Positions 1 to 9,348 of a DNA stretch of 64,000 bases are shown here, one piece after another. Where the stretch lies: NCBI RefSeq assembly GCF_002723915.1, contig NZ_BEWL01000009.1, positions 1 to 64,000 on the forward strand, given 5' to 3'. Position numbers and translations under genes: made by a program. The stretch comes from Gluconobacter albidus. GTDB lineage: Bacteria; Pseudomonadota; Alphaproteobacteria; Acetobacterales; Acetobacteraceae. Position 1 is the stretch's first letter. Each line of letters starts with the position of its first letter. The notes below the pieces were generated by a model. The model saw only the letters and a list, made by a program, of their open reading frames with translations, was not told where the DNA came from and made no database searches.

Positions 1-2
1 CC

Positions 3-286
3 CTTGATCGTATTCTGGCAACAGAAGCCTCTGCCATGGCCGGACTTGCACCAATGGCTCATGACAATGGCGTGATGCATAGAAAACGTGTCATTTCCAG
101 AGGAGGAAGATTTCTCCGTCAGCCCCTGTTTCCGGCAGGATTGGCAACTGCGTACCATAAACCCTTCTGAAAGATGTTTCCAAACCCATGAAACAACCGG
201 GTAAACCACACAAACTGGTGATCGTCGCTATCGTACGGCGTCTCATTGCAATCACCAATACAGTCCTCAAAACAAGGCTGCCATGA
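3..286 (+). pseudogene. IS110-family transposase, C-terminal remnant, frameshifted
   Basis: Translation from base 3 gives an IS110/transposase_20-like C-terminal segment (LDRILATEASAMAGLAP, later GGRFLRQPLFPAGLATAYHKP) that hits a stop at 168-170. The family's continuing C-terminus (KPHKLVIVAIVRRLIAITN) resumes in a frame starting about base 167 and stops at 284-286. The 5' part lies outside the window. The frame break within the conserved domain shows a dead gene, unless it reflects a sequencing error. The family call is from residue pattern only. Confidence 0.6.
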
Positions 287-351
287 CGTATTAGATCCGC
301 CACTCCAACATAGTTTCTAACATCTGAAATTTCCTCGCGAGATTATGAAAA

Positions 352-1200
352 ATGACCAGACCGGTTCCGTTTATCTCCCGCATTCTGATCTTTCCGATTA
401 AATCATTGGATCCGGTGGGAGTCACAAATGCGCGGGTTCTTACTAGCGGGGCCTTGGCAGACGACCGGTGCTGGGCTCTATTTGACGCACAGGGGCGTGT
501 GGTTAACGGCAAGAACCACGCAGAGATTCATCGCATCCGCGCTGGTTTCGATCTTGATAAACGGACCGTAAGCCTACGAGATGACTCTGGTCGAGGTCTG
601 CCTACTGTTCTGTTCAATCTTGATGGCACTGCAAGACCAATAGAGGCATGGCTAAGTCGGTTTTTCGGTTTTCCAGTCCACCTTCGGGCGGATACCACTA
701 CGGGACATCCTGATGATACGGATTCGCCTGGTCCGACTATCATCAGCGTTGCGACGCTAGAGGCGATTGGAATATGGTTCGGGTTGCCAGTCGAGCAAGT
801 TCGGGCCCGCTTTCGGACCAATATCGAGATCGGGGGCGTCCCGGCTTTTTGGGAAGATGCACTGTTCGGAGGACTTGGAGACGAAGTCGAGTTTCACCTT
901 GGTGGCACAGAGTGGTTGGGAATAAACCCCTGTCAGCGTTGTGTCGTGCCGTCTCGCGATCCGCTAACTGGTCAGAGAGACAATGCTTTTGCCCGCCGCT
1001 TCGCAGAGTACAGGCGCCGGACGCAGCCGGCATGGTCTAATCCCGCGCGCTTTAATCATTTTTTTCGTGTAGCGATCAATACTCGGTCAGCACGCACCGG
1101 CGTTAACACAAGGATCGCACTGAACGATATCGTTACAACGTATAACAATGCAGCGGCATGCACGGCGTTGGAAGAAAACAAACGCCCCGCAGGATTCTGA
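352..1200 (+). CDS. MOSC domain protein (MOSC N-terminal barrel + MOSC)
   Basis: 282 residues. The N-terminal part (PVPFISRILIFPIKSLDPV) is the MOSC N-terminal beta-barrel; the C-terminal half is a MOSC domain with the cysteine-bearing NPCQRCVVPSRDP segment around residues 195-207, the kind of site that handles sulfur or Moco-type chemistry. Members often form the front half of longer proteins fused to an FAD/NAD reductase and a plant-type ferredoxin. Here those downstream domains survive only as debris from 1210 onward, so this is probably the front of a broken fusion protein. Substrate unknown. Confidence 0.75.
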   Translation: MTRPVPFISRILIFPIKSLDPVGVTNARVLTSGALADDRCWALFDAQGRVVNGKNHAEIHRIRAGFDLDKRTVSLRDDSGRGLPTVLFNLDGTARPIEAWLSRFFGFPVHLRADTTTGHPDDTDSPGPTIISVATLEAIGIWFGLPVEQVRARFRTNIEIGGVPAFWEDALFGGLGDEVEFHLGGTEWLGINPCQRCVVPSRDPLTGQRDNAFARRFAEYRRRTQPAWSNPARFNHFFRVAINTRSARTGVNTRIALNDIVTTYNNAAACTALEENKRPAGF

Positions 1201-1209
1201 GCGGGCACC

Positions 1210-1625
1210 ATGTATATCATTCACGTGCGAGCCGAAACGCCAGATATCCGTTCGTTCAGACGACGCCCGCTGGTAGGTGAACGGCTTCCCTTCCGTTTTA
1301 TCGCCGATCATCATATGCGTATTTGCGGCCCAGTTGCTATGGTCGCCGCGGCGCTTGTATTGTGTGATGAACTCGGGACTTCACCTGAACGGATCGCCTG
1401 TGAATCGTTCGGCGGCGTTCTGTCGCACGGAGATAGCCTGCCGGACACCAAGGAATATCCGATCAGCTTCTCGCTATCGGGCACAACCTACACTGCAAAG
1501 TCAAGCTCATAAAAGGCACCATCACAACCGGTTGCGAAGTCGGTCTATCGGCGGCAGACAAGAAGGCGGGCTACATCCTGGCGTGTCAGGCAAAACCTCG
1601 TGGGCCACTGCTCATGGTACGATAG
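1210..1625 (+). pseudogene. Decayed flavin reductase NAD-binding / [2Fe-2S] ferredoxin tail
   Basis: From 1315 the frame reads MRICGPVAMVAAALVLCDELG and later ERIACESFGG, the end of an NAD-binding ferredoxin-reductase domain (ICGP and ESFG motifs). It stops at 1512. In another frame from 1503 the sequence reads GCEVGLSAADKKAGYILACQAKPRGP up to a stop at 1623-1625, the end of a plant-type [2Fe-2S] domain including its last ligand Cys. The CxxxxCxxC cluster that should lie between is gone. FAD domain and cluster ligands are missing, so the product cannot carry electrons. It probably belonged to the MOSC gene just upstream. Confidence 0.6.
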
Positions 1626-1703
1626 TGTCCACTTAGCAGATGATCGCCAGATATGCGGTTCCAACTGGATTTTTTGGCACCCGTGGTGTTCACCGAACCG
1701 ACA

Positions 1704-1736
1704 AACCGGAGGGCTCTAAAAACCCTCCGGTTTTTC
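1704..1736 (+). terminator. Rho-independent terminator
   Basis: Arms AACCGGAGGG and CCCTCCGGTT enclose a short A-rich loop and are followed by a T run. It would end transcription of the MOSC locus. Confidence 0.8.
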
Positions 1737-1806
1737 TAGGAGAATAAGGTCCCCATTCCGCCAAAATTGGTTCGTACCTCTTTAATTGCGTCCCTTGACG
1801 GGAGTT

Positions 1807-2373
1807 TTAAAGTTGATTGGCGATACGTCGATAGGAGTGTGCCAGACTAACATTCATCTCCGCGACGCTCTCAGAAAATGCCGTCGCATCCTGAGTGACC
1901 TGCGTAATCGTCAATAGATCTGTATTCGAATGAATTGTTGTCGTGGACGGAATATAAAACTGCTCCGGCAAGACGCAGTCTTCGACAACGGAATTATGCC
2001 TCACAACGCAGCCACGCTCGACCGTGCAGTTGAAGATCACGGAATTGAAGCCAATGAATACCTCGTCTCCAACAGCGCAAGGACCGTGAATGATCGAGCG
2101 ATGTGCAATGGACGTGCGCGACCCGATCGTCACGGCCGCGCCGTCTTTCGAGTGGATGACAACACCATCCTGAATGTTTGATCCACTCCCGATCAGGATA
2201 GGCTCGACATGGCCATTTTCATCGGCTTCATCGGCACGAATAACAGCATAAGGACCGATGAACACATTGTCCTCGACAATCACATGACCGCACAGGATCG
2301 CGGTCGGATCGACAAAGGCACTTTCAGAAACCACGGGAAAATCACCACGTGGATTAGGTCTCAGCATAGCCAC
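1807..2373 (-). CDS. Gamma-class carbonic anhydrase-like protein
   Basis: 188 residues of left-handed beta-helix hexapeptide repeats. The three metal-binding histidines of the family are visible: one in GVVIHS and two in the AHRSIIHG segment. The predicted reaction is CO2 hydration; gamma enzymes accept Fe or Co as well as Zn. Start GTG at 2373 follows an AAGGAAG ribosome site; an ATG lies two codons later. It is the last gene of the leftward folE-hisI-COG0523-adh operon, so it is probably a zinc-limitation stand-in for a housekeeping carbonic anhydrase. Confidence 0.82.
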   Translation of the reverse strand: MAMLRPNPRGDFPVVSESAFVDPTAILCGHVIVEDNVFIGPYAVIRADEADENGHVEPILIGSGSNIQDGVVIHSKDGAAVTIGSRTSIAHRSIIHGPCAVGDEVFIGFNSVIFNCTVERGCVVRHNSVVEDCVLPEQFYIPSTTTIHSNTDLLTITQVTQDATAFSESVAEMNVSLAHSYRRIANQL

Positions 2374-2385
2374 GTTTCATCTTCC

Positions 2386-3549
2386 TTAAAGATCATTCAG
2401 AATGACGCCAGGCAGGTTATTCGACAGGGTTTCGCCCGGCTGATAGTGCATGACAGAGCGAATGGCCTCTCCCCGATGCAGAAGGTCAAATGCCGTATTG
2501 ATCCGATCATGAGTCATGTTGTGGGTGATGTAAGGGTCAACGCTAAACTTCCCCGCCAGCCATTCATCGACCATACCGGGTAACTGCGAACGCCCTTTTA
2601 CCCCCCCAAAGGCCGTGCCCCGCCAGACCCGTCCCGTGATCAGCTGGAAAGGCCGCGTCGAGATCTCCTCGCCAGCCCCAGCGACACCGATGACTGTGCA
2701 TTCACCCCAGCCTTTATGGCAACACTCAAGGGCCGCTCGCATGACATCGACCCTACCGATCGCCTCAAAGGAATAATCCACGCCGCCACCCGTCATCTCC
2801 ACGATAACTTTCTGGATTGGATCGGTATGATCGGTCGGATTGACGAGATCGGTCGCCCCCAGATTTCGGGCCAGCAGGAACTTCGCCGGATTGGTGTCGA
2901 TGCCGATGACCCTTGCAGCACCGGCCATGACAGCCCCCTGAATGACGGCCATGCCGATCGCACCGAGACCAAAGACGGCAACAGTCGATCCCGCTTCCAC
3001 TTTCGCAGCGTTCCGCACGGCTCCCATACCTGTCGGGACGGCGCAGCCCATGACGCTGGCTTTCGCAAGCGGCGCCTCTTTGGTGATCTTCGCCACGGCA
3101 ATTTCGGGCAGCACGGTATATTCGCTGAACGTGCTGGTGCCCATGTAATGAAAGATCTGGCGGCCCTTGTATGAAAAACGGCTGGTGCCGTCTGGCATCA
3201 GACCGAGCGCCTGTGTCTCGCGGATAGTCGAGCAGAGATTGGTTTTGCCCGAACGGATCATCGGGCAGTTCGGGTCTTCGGGAATATAGAGCGGAATGAC
3301 ATGATCACCCGGAGCGACAGAGGTAACACCTTTACCCACATCCTCGACGATCCCCACCCCCTCGTGACCGAGAATACATGGAAAACGTCCTTCCGGATCA
3401 TGCCCCGACAGGGTAAACATATCCGTATGACACAGGCTCGTGGTCACGATGCGGACCAGAACCTCGCCGTCTTTCGGGCCTTCGAGATCAACCAGATCGA
3501 TCTCAAGCGGCATGTTAGGTTCCCACGCAATTGCAGCTCGGGTTTTCAT
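2386..3549 (-). CDS. Class III alcohol dehydrogenase lacking part of the structural zinc site
   Basis: 387 residues, medium-chain zinc dehydrogenase resembling S-(hydroxymethyl)glutathione dehydrogenase. Catalytic zinc ligands are present: Cys in SLCHTD, His in GHEGVG, Cys in MGCAVPTG. The cofactor fold shows [14 protein letters not shown]. The structural-zinc loop usually reads ECxxCxxC...NLC; here it reads [16 protein letters not shown], so two of four cysteines are replaced (Asp and Ile). Start ATG 3549 (MKTRAAIAW) follows GAGGAA; the upstream TTG is less likely. The position in a zinc-responsive operon suggests a one-zinc version of a two-zinc enzyme. Confidence 0.85.
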   Translation of the reverse strand: MKTRAAIAWEPNMPLEIDLVDLEGPKDGEVLVRIVTTSLCHTDMFTLSGHDPEGRFPCILGHEGVGIVEDVGKGVTSVAPGDHVIPLYIPEDPNCPMIRSGKTNLCSTIRETQALGLMPDGTSRFSYKGRQIFHYMGTSTFSEYTVLPEIAVAKITKEAPLAKASVMGCAVPTGMGAVRNAAKVEAGSTVAVFGLGAIGMAVIQGAVMAGAARVIGIDTNPAKFLLARNLGATDLVNPTDHTDPIQKVIVEMTGGGVDYSFEAIGRVDVMRAALECCHKGWGECTVIGVAGAGEEISTRPFQLITGRVWRGTAFGGVKGRSQLPGMVDEWLAGKFSVDPYITHNMTHDRINTAFDLLHRGEAIRSVMHYQPGETLSNNLPGVILNDL

Positions 3550-3585
3550 GAAAATATTCCTCAATAATAGCGTGTGGGAATTCGT

Positions 3586-4815
3586 TCAGGCCGACTCAAG
3601 GCTTTCCGACTGGCGACGCCAAAGAGGAAAGGGATCAGGGAGGCGTGCATAGCGCGACGGCTCAAAAGGGGTGTCTCCGAGATCTGGAACAAGACAGGCA
3701 TCAAGTTCCTGCCGAAGTCCGGATTCATCCATATCTCCATTGCCGATGAAGACGATTTCCTGACGACGGTCGCCGAAGACCGGATCCCAGTTTCCCAATA
3801 CGAAGTCCCGCCACTGATCAGTATCCGGCCACTGATTTTTCGGGATCGCCGCCCACCACAGCCCCATCGCCTCGCTTCGCACCAGGGCTCCAGCCTGACT
3901 CATTTCACCTACCCAGTCCGGGCGCGTAGCTAACCAGAAATGGCCCTTGGCGCGTACGACGCCAGGCCAACTCCGATCAAGGAAGGCCTGGAATTCCGCT
4001 GGTTGGAACGGACGGCGCGCACGATAGACAAAATTACGGATGCCATATTCGTCTGTTTCAGGAACATGGCTGGAAAAGCCGTAAAGTTCCTTGAACCACA
4101 ACGGATGCTGATGTGCCTTGTCGTAATCGAAACGGCCTGTATTCAGGATCCGCTCAACAGGAACAGACCCCATGTCGGTCTCGATGATATCAGCGTCCGA
4201 ATTCAACGCACGAATGATCTGCCTCGCCGCATCAACCTGATCCGGTGTAGCGGTGGAGACTTTGTTGATCACCACGACATCCGCAAACTCGATCTGCTGG
4301 ACGAGCAGATCGACCAGGGCACGCTCGTCGTCCTCCCCGGCCGTTTCACCCCGATCCTTCAGGAAATCGCTGGAAGAATAATCGCGCAGGAGATTGACCG
4401 CATCAACGACCGTCACCATCGTATCCAGTCGTGCGATATCGCTCAGGCTGACGCCACTCTCGTCACGAAACTCAAACGTTGCGGCTACGGGCAGCGGTTC
4501 CGCAATGCCTGTAGATTCAATGAGCAGATAATCGAATTTCCGCTCCTCTGCGAGCCTCCGTACTTCCTGCAACAAATCGTCGCGCAGCGTGCAGCAAATG
4601 CAGCCATTGGTCATTTCAACCAACTTTTCATCGGTACGCGACAGATTGCTGCCGCCCTCGCGCACCAGAGCGGCGTCAATGTTGACCTCGCTCATATCAT
4701 TCACGATGACCGCGACCTTATAGCCCTGGCGGTTATTCAGTACGTGATTGAGCAAAGTCGTCTTTCCCGCGCCAAGAAAGCCGGACAGCACGGTAACGGG
4801 AAGTTGGTCATCCAT
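3586..4815 (-). CDS. COG0523-family GTPase, probable zinc metallochaperone (CobW/ZigA-like)
   Basis: 409 residues. Walker [12 protein letters not shown] lies near residue 10-20, the conserved metal-binding CxCC motif appears as [12 protein letters not shown], and the GTPase segment IESTGIAEP and an NKVS base-recognition motif follow. A CobW C-terminal domain ends the protein. The family uses GTP hydrolysis to deliver metal; the zinc subgroup clusters with zinc-enzyme paralogues as here. ATG 4815 lies 13 nt after the hisI stop. An open frame extends upstream but lies inside hisI, so it is not the start. Confidence 0.87.
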   Translation of the reverse strand: MDDQLPVTVLSGFLGAGKTTLLNHVLNNRQGYKVAVIVNDMSEVNIDAALVREGGSNLSRTDEKLVEMTNGCICCTLRDDLLQEVRRLAEERKFDYLLIESTGIAEPLPVAATFEFRDESGVSLSDIARLDTMVTVVDAVNLLRDYSSSDFLKDRGETAGEDDERALVDLLVQQIEFADVVVINKVSTATPDQVDAARQIIRALNSDADIIETDMGSVPVERILNTGRFDYDKAHQHPLWFKELYGFSSHVPETDEYGIRNFVYRARRPFQPAEFQAFLDRSWPGVVRAKGHFWLATRPDWVGEMSQAGALVRSEAMGLWWAAIPKNQWPDTDQWRDFVLGNWDPVFGDRRQEIVFIGNGDMDESGLRQELDACLVPDLGDTPFEPSRYARLPDPFPLWRRQSESLESA

Positions 4816-4828
4816 GGGGATTTTTCCT

Positions 4829-5335
4829 CTAAAGCTTTGTCGGGTTTGGGGCGTCGCCATAGACGGCGAGCGGATCGAATATTTTGTGCGTTTCGCAAAA
4901 GAGGAGTGCTGCCGATGATGACGGAATGCCTTCCTCAGAAGTGAGATCAACACGCCGATAAAAACAGCTTCGATAACCCACATGGCAGTTCACTCCTGTG
5001 CCCGCAGTGTGAACGCGCAGCCAGATCGCGTCCTGATCGTCGTCGATCCGCATTTCGAGGACATGCTGGACCAGCCCGCTCGTGGCGCCCTTTCGCCAGA
5101 GACACTGACGGCTCCGGCTCCAGTAATGCGCCTCACGGGTTGCGATAGTGCGTGCGAGCGCCTCTGCGTTCATGACGCCAACCATCATGACATCACCGCT
5201 TTCTGCGTCCGTTGTGACCACGGTCAGCAGTCCGCTGGCGTCGAAACGTGGGGCGAGATCGCTCCCCTCCTCGACCTGCTCAATTGAGACGCGCGACCCA
5301 AATGCCGTGGACACAGAAGATACAGTTGTGCCCAT
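4829..5335 (-). CDS. hisI: Phosphoribosyl-AMP cyclohydrolase paralogue with an altered zinc site
   Basis: 168 residues, single-domain HisI. It catalyses the third step of histidine synthesis. Conserved stretches include [17 protein letters not shown] and [11 protein letters not shown]. In HisI the zinc ligands are three cysteines: one in a DCD motif and two in the CHxGxxSC motif. Here the last two are present but the first is Asp (RIDDDQDA), with a two-residue insertion after it. ATG 5335 overlaps the folE stop (TGATG); a GTG one codon earlier is possible. It probably substitutes for the housekeeping HisI when zinc is scarce. Confidence 0.88.
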   Translation of the reverse strand: MGTTVSSVSTAFGSRVSIEQVEEGSDLAPRFDASGLLTVVTTDAESGDVMMVGVMNAEALARTIATREAHYWSRSRQCLWRKGATSGLVQHVLEMRIDDDQDAIWLRVHTAGTGVNCHVGYRSCFYRRVDLTSEEGIPSSSAALLFCETHKIFDPLAVYGDAPNPTKL

Positions 5336-5946
5336 CACACGCCCCCCATTCCCGTCATGGTGAAGAACTGGCGTCGCAGAGATTCCGACGTCTCGAACTC
5401 GCCCAGCAGGCGGCTGGTCACCATACTCACGCCTGGCTTATGTACTCCGCGTGTGGTCATGCACTGGTGAGCCGCGTCGATCACGACCGCGACGCCACGC
5501 GGTTGAAGCACGCCCTGGATTGTATCCGCGATCTGGGCCGTCAGTTTTTCCTGGATCTGTAGACGATGGGCGAAGACGTCCACGAGACGCGCCAGCTTGC
5601 TGATGCCAACTACCCGCTTGTCGGGCAGATACGCCACATGCGCCTTACCGATCAGCGGAATGATATGATGCTCGCAATGGGATTCCAGACGGATATCGCG
5701 TAACACCACCATCTCGTTGTAGTTACCGCTCTCTTCGAAGGTCCGCTCCAGAAGAGCGACCGGGTCGTCCTGATATCCCTCGAAAAACTCCTCATAGGCC
5801 CGCACCACGCGGTCAGGCGTACCGACAAGCCCCTCGCGATCAGGATCATCACCGGTCCAGGCGAGCAGGGTTCGCACCGCCTCTTCCGCCTGAGCCCGGG
5901 TCGGCCGGGTTCGCACTTGTCGTGGAATGTCCATCAGTGTGTCCAT
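5335..5946 (-). CDS. folE: GTP cyclohydrolase I (type IA) paralogue
   Basis: 203 residues. Converts GTP to 7,8-dihydroneopterin triphosphate, first step of folate synthesis. Zinc ligands look intact: Cys and His in [12 protein letters not shown] and Cys in [11 protein letters not shown]. It is the first gene of the leftward zinc-island operon, downstream of the palindrome at 5971. Starts at 5946 (MDTLMDIP) or four codons later. Duplicate FolE genes beside COG0523 genes are a recurring zinc-limitation arrangement. Unlike hisI and adh here, no ligand is lost, so the benefit may be dosage or metal promiscuity. Confidence 0.9.
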   Translation of the reverse strand: MDTLMDIPRQVRTRPTRAQAEEAVRTLLAWTGDDPDREGLVGTPDRVVRAYEEFFEGYQDDPVALLERTFEESGNYNEMVVLRDIRLESHCEHHIIPLIGKAHVAYLPDKRVVGISKLARLVDVFAHRLQIQEKLTAQIADTIQGVLQPRGVAVVIDAAHQCMTTRGVHKPGVSMVTSRLLGEFETSESLRRQFFTMTGMGGV

Positions 5947-5970
5947 TGAGGTTTATCTGCTATTGACTAT

Positions 5971-5988
5971 GTTATGTTATAACGTAAC
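5971..5988. promoter_or_regulatory. Zur-like operator palindrome in the divergent promoter
   Basis: GTTATGTTATAACGTAAC is an 18-bp palindrome with one mismatched pair. It resembles the GTTATA(A/T)-type boxes bound by Zur. It lies 25 nt before folE and 39 nt before the DUF1826 gene, so one site could control both arms. A near-identical site occurs at 9349. Confidence 0.75.
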
Positions 5989-6027
5989 CATAGGGACGTT
6001 CGCCACTCATCGTCAAGCTCGGGAACC

Positions 6028-6729
6028 ATGTCTCCTCCCTCACAGCAACATCCCGCCTCGACGGATATGACCGTACGCGCACCGCAAGAAAGCCTCGGCG
6101 CCGTGCTGTTCATGGAGAGCTGGCCCGCGCCAACGATCGACCCGCCGGAAAACAGTACTCTGGGCCGTCTTGCACCGCATGTGGTCGCCTGTGCTCACGC
6201 GACAGTCTTGATGGATCTGCAGCGACCGGATGTCGATATGGTCGTGTGGGGGCGCCGGATTCCGGCAACATGGGAAGGAGCTTTCACAAACTGCTCACAA
6301 GCCCCATCTGCTCTCACTCTCGCCGGCACACCTTCGGAAATCTCAGATTCCCTTGTAAACCCGGCTTTGCAGCAGGATTGGTCTCCGCTCATCCTGACTG
6401 ATGTCAGGGACCTAGCCGCACTGTTCGGTGCGCTGACAGGAGGCGTCCGGCAGCACATCCAGCTAATAACGCCATCCCGTGAGGAGACTGCGTTCGAGTT
6501 GCCCCCCGATGCACTTCGGCTGATCTGCGCCTATGGGGGCGCTGGACCAGAGTGGTGCGGCAGCCAAAATCCAAAAAGTAGTATTGTCAGTTCCCTGACA
6601 CCGTTCGCAGTAGCGTTCATTAAAGGGGCGGCTGAAGGCAAATCCGGATGCCTTCATCGTCTCCCGGCAAATATCGCAAACGGTGCAAGACCTGGGCCGG
6701 TCCTCGTGATGGATACAATTTCCCGATGA
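6028..6729 (+). CDS. DUF1826-like zinc-island protein
   Basis: 233 residues. Family-like segments: VDMVVWGRRIP (residues 70-80), LRLICAYGGAGPEWCG (about 164-179) and AFIKGAA...GCLHRLPAN near the end, matching the Rll.TYrGpGTeW and vHRsP blocks I recall for DUF1826. A Cys/His block expected before the RLL motif is not visible. DUF1826 genes commonly neighbour COG0523 genes; the biochemical role is unknown. It is first in the rightward operon and shares an ATGA overlap with the regulator gene downstream. Confidence 0.6.
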   Translation: MSPPSQQHPASTDMTVRAPQESLGAVLFMESWPAPTIDPPENSTLGRLAPHVVACAHATVLMDLQRPDVDMVVWGRRIPATWEGAFTNCSQAPSALTLAGTPSEISDSLVNPALQQDWSPLILTDVRDLAALFGALTGGVRQHIQLITPSREETAFELPPDALRLICAYGGAGPEWCGSQNPKSSIVSSLTPFAVAFIKGAAEGKSGCLHRLPANIANGARPGPVLVMDTISR

Positions 6730-7223
6730 AGGAGCGTGTCATGCCGCCGTCTCGCGACGCACTTCAAGGTTGCGATGCATTCAAAAGGCGGGCCACGGCT
6801 TTACGGAATGATGTGCTCGACGTGCTGACGAAGGCAGATGTCCCACTCTCGGCTTACGATATCCTTCGGTGTGTCAGCTCTCCAGATTGCCGGCGAATCG
6901 CCCCGACTATGATTTATCGGGCTCTCGGAAAGCTGATTGCCAGCGGGTTAGTGGGACGGCTCGAAAGCCGCAATGCCTTCGTCCGGATCCGGACAAACGA
7001 CCCCTCTCGCCTTGTCTACTGTATCTGCGACCAGTGTGGTGCCGCGCAAGCAGTGGAAAATACACTATCCTGTCAATTGATCGACGCTGCGGCCGAGACC
7101 CTTGGATTTCAGGTCCGGCATCGGATCATCGAAGTCCAGGGCGTCTGCGCACGATGCAGCGTCTGCCCGTCTTTCTTGCCGACACAACAAAAGCACAAGC
7201 TTCCGACCCGCGCGCCCAAATGA
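6726..7223 (+). CDS. zur: Fur-family regulator, probable Zur
   Basis: 165 residues from the ATG overlapping the upstream stop (ATGA). A winged-helix N-terminus with the recognition helix TMIYRALGKLIASGLVGRLES is followed by two cysteine pairs (CDQCG and CARCSVC) that would hold a structural metal. Fur-family proteins bind A+T-rich palindromes when metal-loaded. Gene context (zinc-enzyme paralogues, GTTATGTTATAAC boxes) favours zinc sensing over iron sensing; the sensory ligands cannot be assigned with certainty. It is likely autoregulated from the 5971 box. Confidence 0.8.
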   Translation: MKERVMPPSRDALQGCDAFKRRATALRNDVLDVLTKADVPLSAYDILRCVSSPDCRRIAPTMIYRALGKLIASGLVGRLESRNAFVRIRTNDPSRLVYCICDQCGAAQAVENTLSCQLIDAAAETLGFQVRHRIIEVQGVCARCSVCPSFLPTQQKHKLPTRAPK

Positions 7224-7263
7224 ACCGCGGCCCCTCGCCGCTCTTCTCCGTTAAGGCTCTCTC

Positions 7264-9132
7264 ATGTTATCGACCACCATCTCTTCCCGTCCTTCATCCC
7301 ATCAACCAAAGGATATGCTTGCCTGCCGTGTGGACGGAATTATCAACGATCTCTCGTCCACAACTGGTGACCAACTGGCTGATCCTGTCTTCCGTTCAGA
7401 CACTGAGGCGCTTTCCCTGATCCGCCATGACACAGCGCATGTCCTTGCGCAGGCCGTCAGTGAACTGTTTCCCAATACCGCGCTCGCGACAGGACCCGCC
7501 ACGGAGCAGGGATTTTTCTACGATTTCGCGGCTGAGCACGCTTTTACTGATGACGACCTCATCCGGATCGAATCCCGCATGCACGAGATCATTGATCGTG
7601 ATGAAACAATCGTCAGGGAAGAATGGGATCGCGAGAGAGCGCTGTCCTGGTGCAGGGAGAATGGACAGCCCTACAAGGCCGAGATCATCATGTCCCTGCC
7701 TGCTGATGCCACCCTGAGCTTTTATCGACAAGGCAACTTCGTCGATCTCTGCCGAGGGCCACATCTCGTCAGCACAGGACAGATCGGACACGCCTTTCGA
7801 CTTCTCGGTACGGCTGGTGCCTACTGGAAAGGTGATCGCAGCAATCCAATGCTGCAGAGGATTCACGGAACGGCCTGTCGTGATGCCGACGAACTCGCCG
7901 CGTGGGAGCAGCGTCAGGAAGCAGCAGCACGGCGTGATCATCGTCGTCTCGGGCGCGAGATGGATCTGTTCCATTTCCAGGCCGAAGCTCCAGGCGCGGT
8001 GTTCTGGCATCCGAACGGCTGGACACTGTTCCAGACCCTGCTCGCTTATCTGCGCGAACGTCAGAAGGCCGAGAACTATGTGGAGATCAATACACCCGAC
8101 ATCATGGATCTGTCGCTCTGGCAGGCCTCCGGCCATTGGGAAAAATTCGGGGAGAACATGTTCACCACCGAAACCGAAGGGCGCATCTATGCCCTCAAAC
8201 CCATGAACTGTCCTGGTGGCGTGCAGGTTTTCCGCCAAGGCCTGAAGAGCTATCGCGACCTGCCCCTGCGGATGGCCGAATTCGGCAAAGTCCATCGCTT
8301 TGAACCGTCAGGAGCGTTGCATGGCCTGATGCGCGTACGTGCATTCACGCAGGATGACGCACATATTTTCTGCACACCGGAACAGATGGAGGCCGAGACG
8401 CAGCGGATCTGCCATCTCGTGCTTTCGATCTATAAGGACTTCGGTTTTGAAGATGTCCGTATCAAATTTTCCGACCGGCCTGACAAACGTGTCGGATCGG
8501 ACGAGATCTGGGATCGCTCGGAGGAAGCGTTACAGCGCGGGGTCGAAGCTTCAGGCCTCTCCTACACACGCAATCCAGGAGAAGGCGCTTTTTACGGTCC
8601 CAAGCTGGAGTTCGTACTGCGTGATGCAATCGGCCGGGACTGGCAGTGCGGTACCGTTCAGGTCGATCTCAATCTGCCTCAGCGTCTGGACGCGCATTAT
8701 ATTGGCGCGGATGGAGAAAAACATCCGCCCGTCATGCTGCATCGCGCCCTGTTCGGTTCGCTTGAACGTTTCATCGGCATTCTCCTTGAACACCATGCCG
8801 GCCACCTGCCTTTCTGGCTTGCACCCATTCAGGTCGTGGTGGCAACAATCACCGGCGCTGCGAACGATTACGCAGTCGATCTGATTAAAGCGCTCCGCCA
8901 ACGTGGAGTCCGAGCAGAGCCCGATTTGCGCAATGAAAAAATCGCTTACAAAATCCGCGAACACAGCCTCGCGAAAGTACCCATGTTGCTGATCGTCGGG
9001 AAGAAGGAAGCACAGGCAGGCACCGTGTCTATCCGGGAATATGGAAGCTCAGAAACACCAATGTTGGATATGGACTCCGCTATCAATTTAATCTCCAAAG
9101 CATCGGAGTCTCGTTTGGCACAAGTCTTTTAG
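7264..9132 (+). CDS. thrS: Threonyl-tRNA synthetase paralogue with truncated TGS domain
   Basis: 622 residues against about 640 for housekeeping ThrRS. The editing domain begins with RHDTAHVLAQAV and carries GPHLVSTGQIG. The class II catalytic core has motif 2 and the three zinc ligands: Cys in MNCPGG, His in QDDAHIF and His in VMLHRALFGS. The C-terminal anticodon-binding domain is present. Only the end of the TGS domain (ACRVDGIINDL) is recognisable. The usual MNCPGH reads MNCPGG. A second thrS in a zinc-limitation cluster is a known pattern. The start at 7264 is tentative; ATG 7315 is an alternative. Confidence 0.88.
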   Translation: MLSTTISSRPSSHQPKDMLACRVDGIINDLSSTTGDQLADPVFRSDTEALSLIRHDTAHVLAQAVSELFPNTALATGPATEQGFFYDFAAEHAFTDDDLIRIESRMHEIIDRDETIVREEWDRERALSWCRENGQPYKAEIIMSLPADATLSFYRQGNFVDLCRGPHLVSTGQIGHAFRLLGTAGAYWKGDRSNPMLQRIHGTACRDADELAAWEQRQEAAARRDHRRLGREMDLFHFQAEAPGAVFWHPNGWTLFQTLLAYLRERQKAENYVEINTPDIMDLSLWQASGHWEKFGENMFTTETEGRIYALKPMNCPGGVQVFRQGLKSYRDLPLRMAEFGKVHRFEPSGALHGLMRVRAFTQDDAHIFCTPEQMEAETQRICHLVLSIYKDFGFEDVRIKFSDRPDKRVGSDEIWDRSEEALQRGVEASGLSYTRNPGEGAFYGPKLEFVLRDAIGRDWQCGTVQVDLNLPQRLDAHYIGADGEKHPPVMLHRALFGSLERFIGILLEHHAGHLPFWLAPIQVVVATITGAANDYAVDLIKALRQRGVRAEPDLRNEKIAYKIREHSLAKVPMLLIVGKKEAQAGTVSIREYGSSETPMLDMDSAINLISKASESRLAQVF

Positions 9133-9348
9133 CTTGTAGATACGATTTCTTTGGTTGTGAGGCATCATCGGGATAAATTATTATACGAACAATATTTATA
9201 ATAATTCCTGAATTTCTAACTACTTCCCGACGTCGATTTCGAAAGCCTAATCGATACACAGAAACGCTTGATTATTTCTACGCAACTTAAGTCTGGGATC
9301 GAATGCGTTAGTCTCATGCTTGACGAACATTGAGAGGTAGGGCTATTC

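Noticed and set aside
3940-4944. 334-codon + strand frame opposite the COG0523 gene
   Set aside because: The opposite strand carries an unmistakable GTPase with CxCC motif; this frame has no recognisable features.
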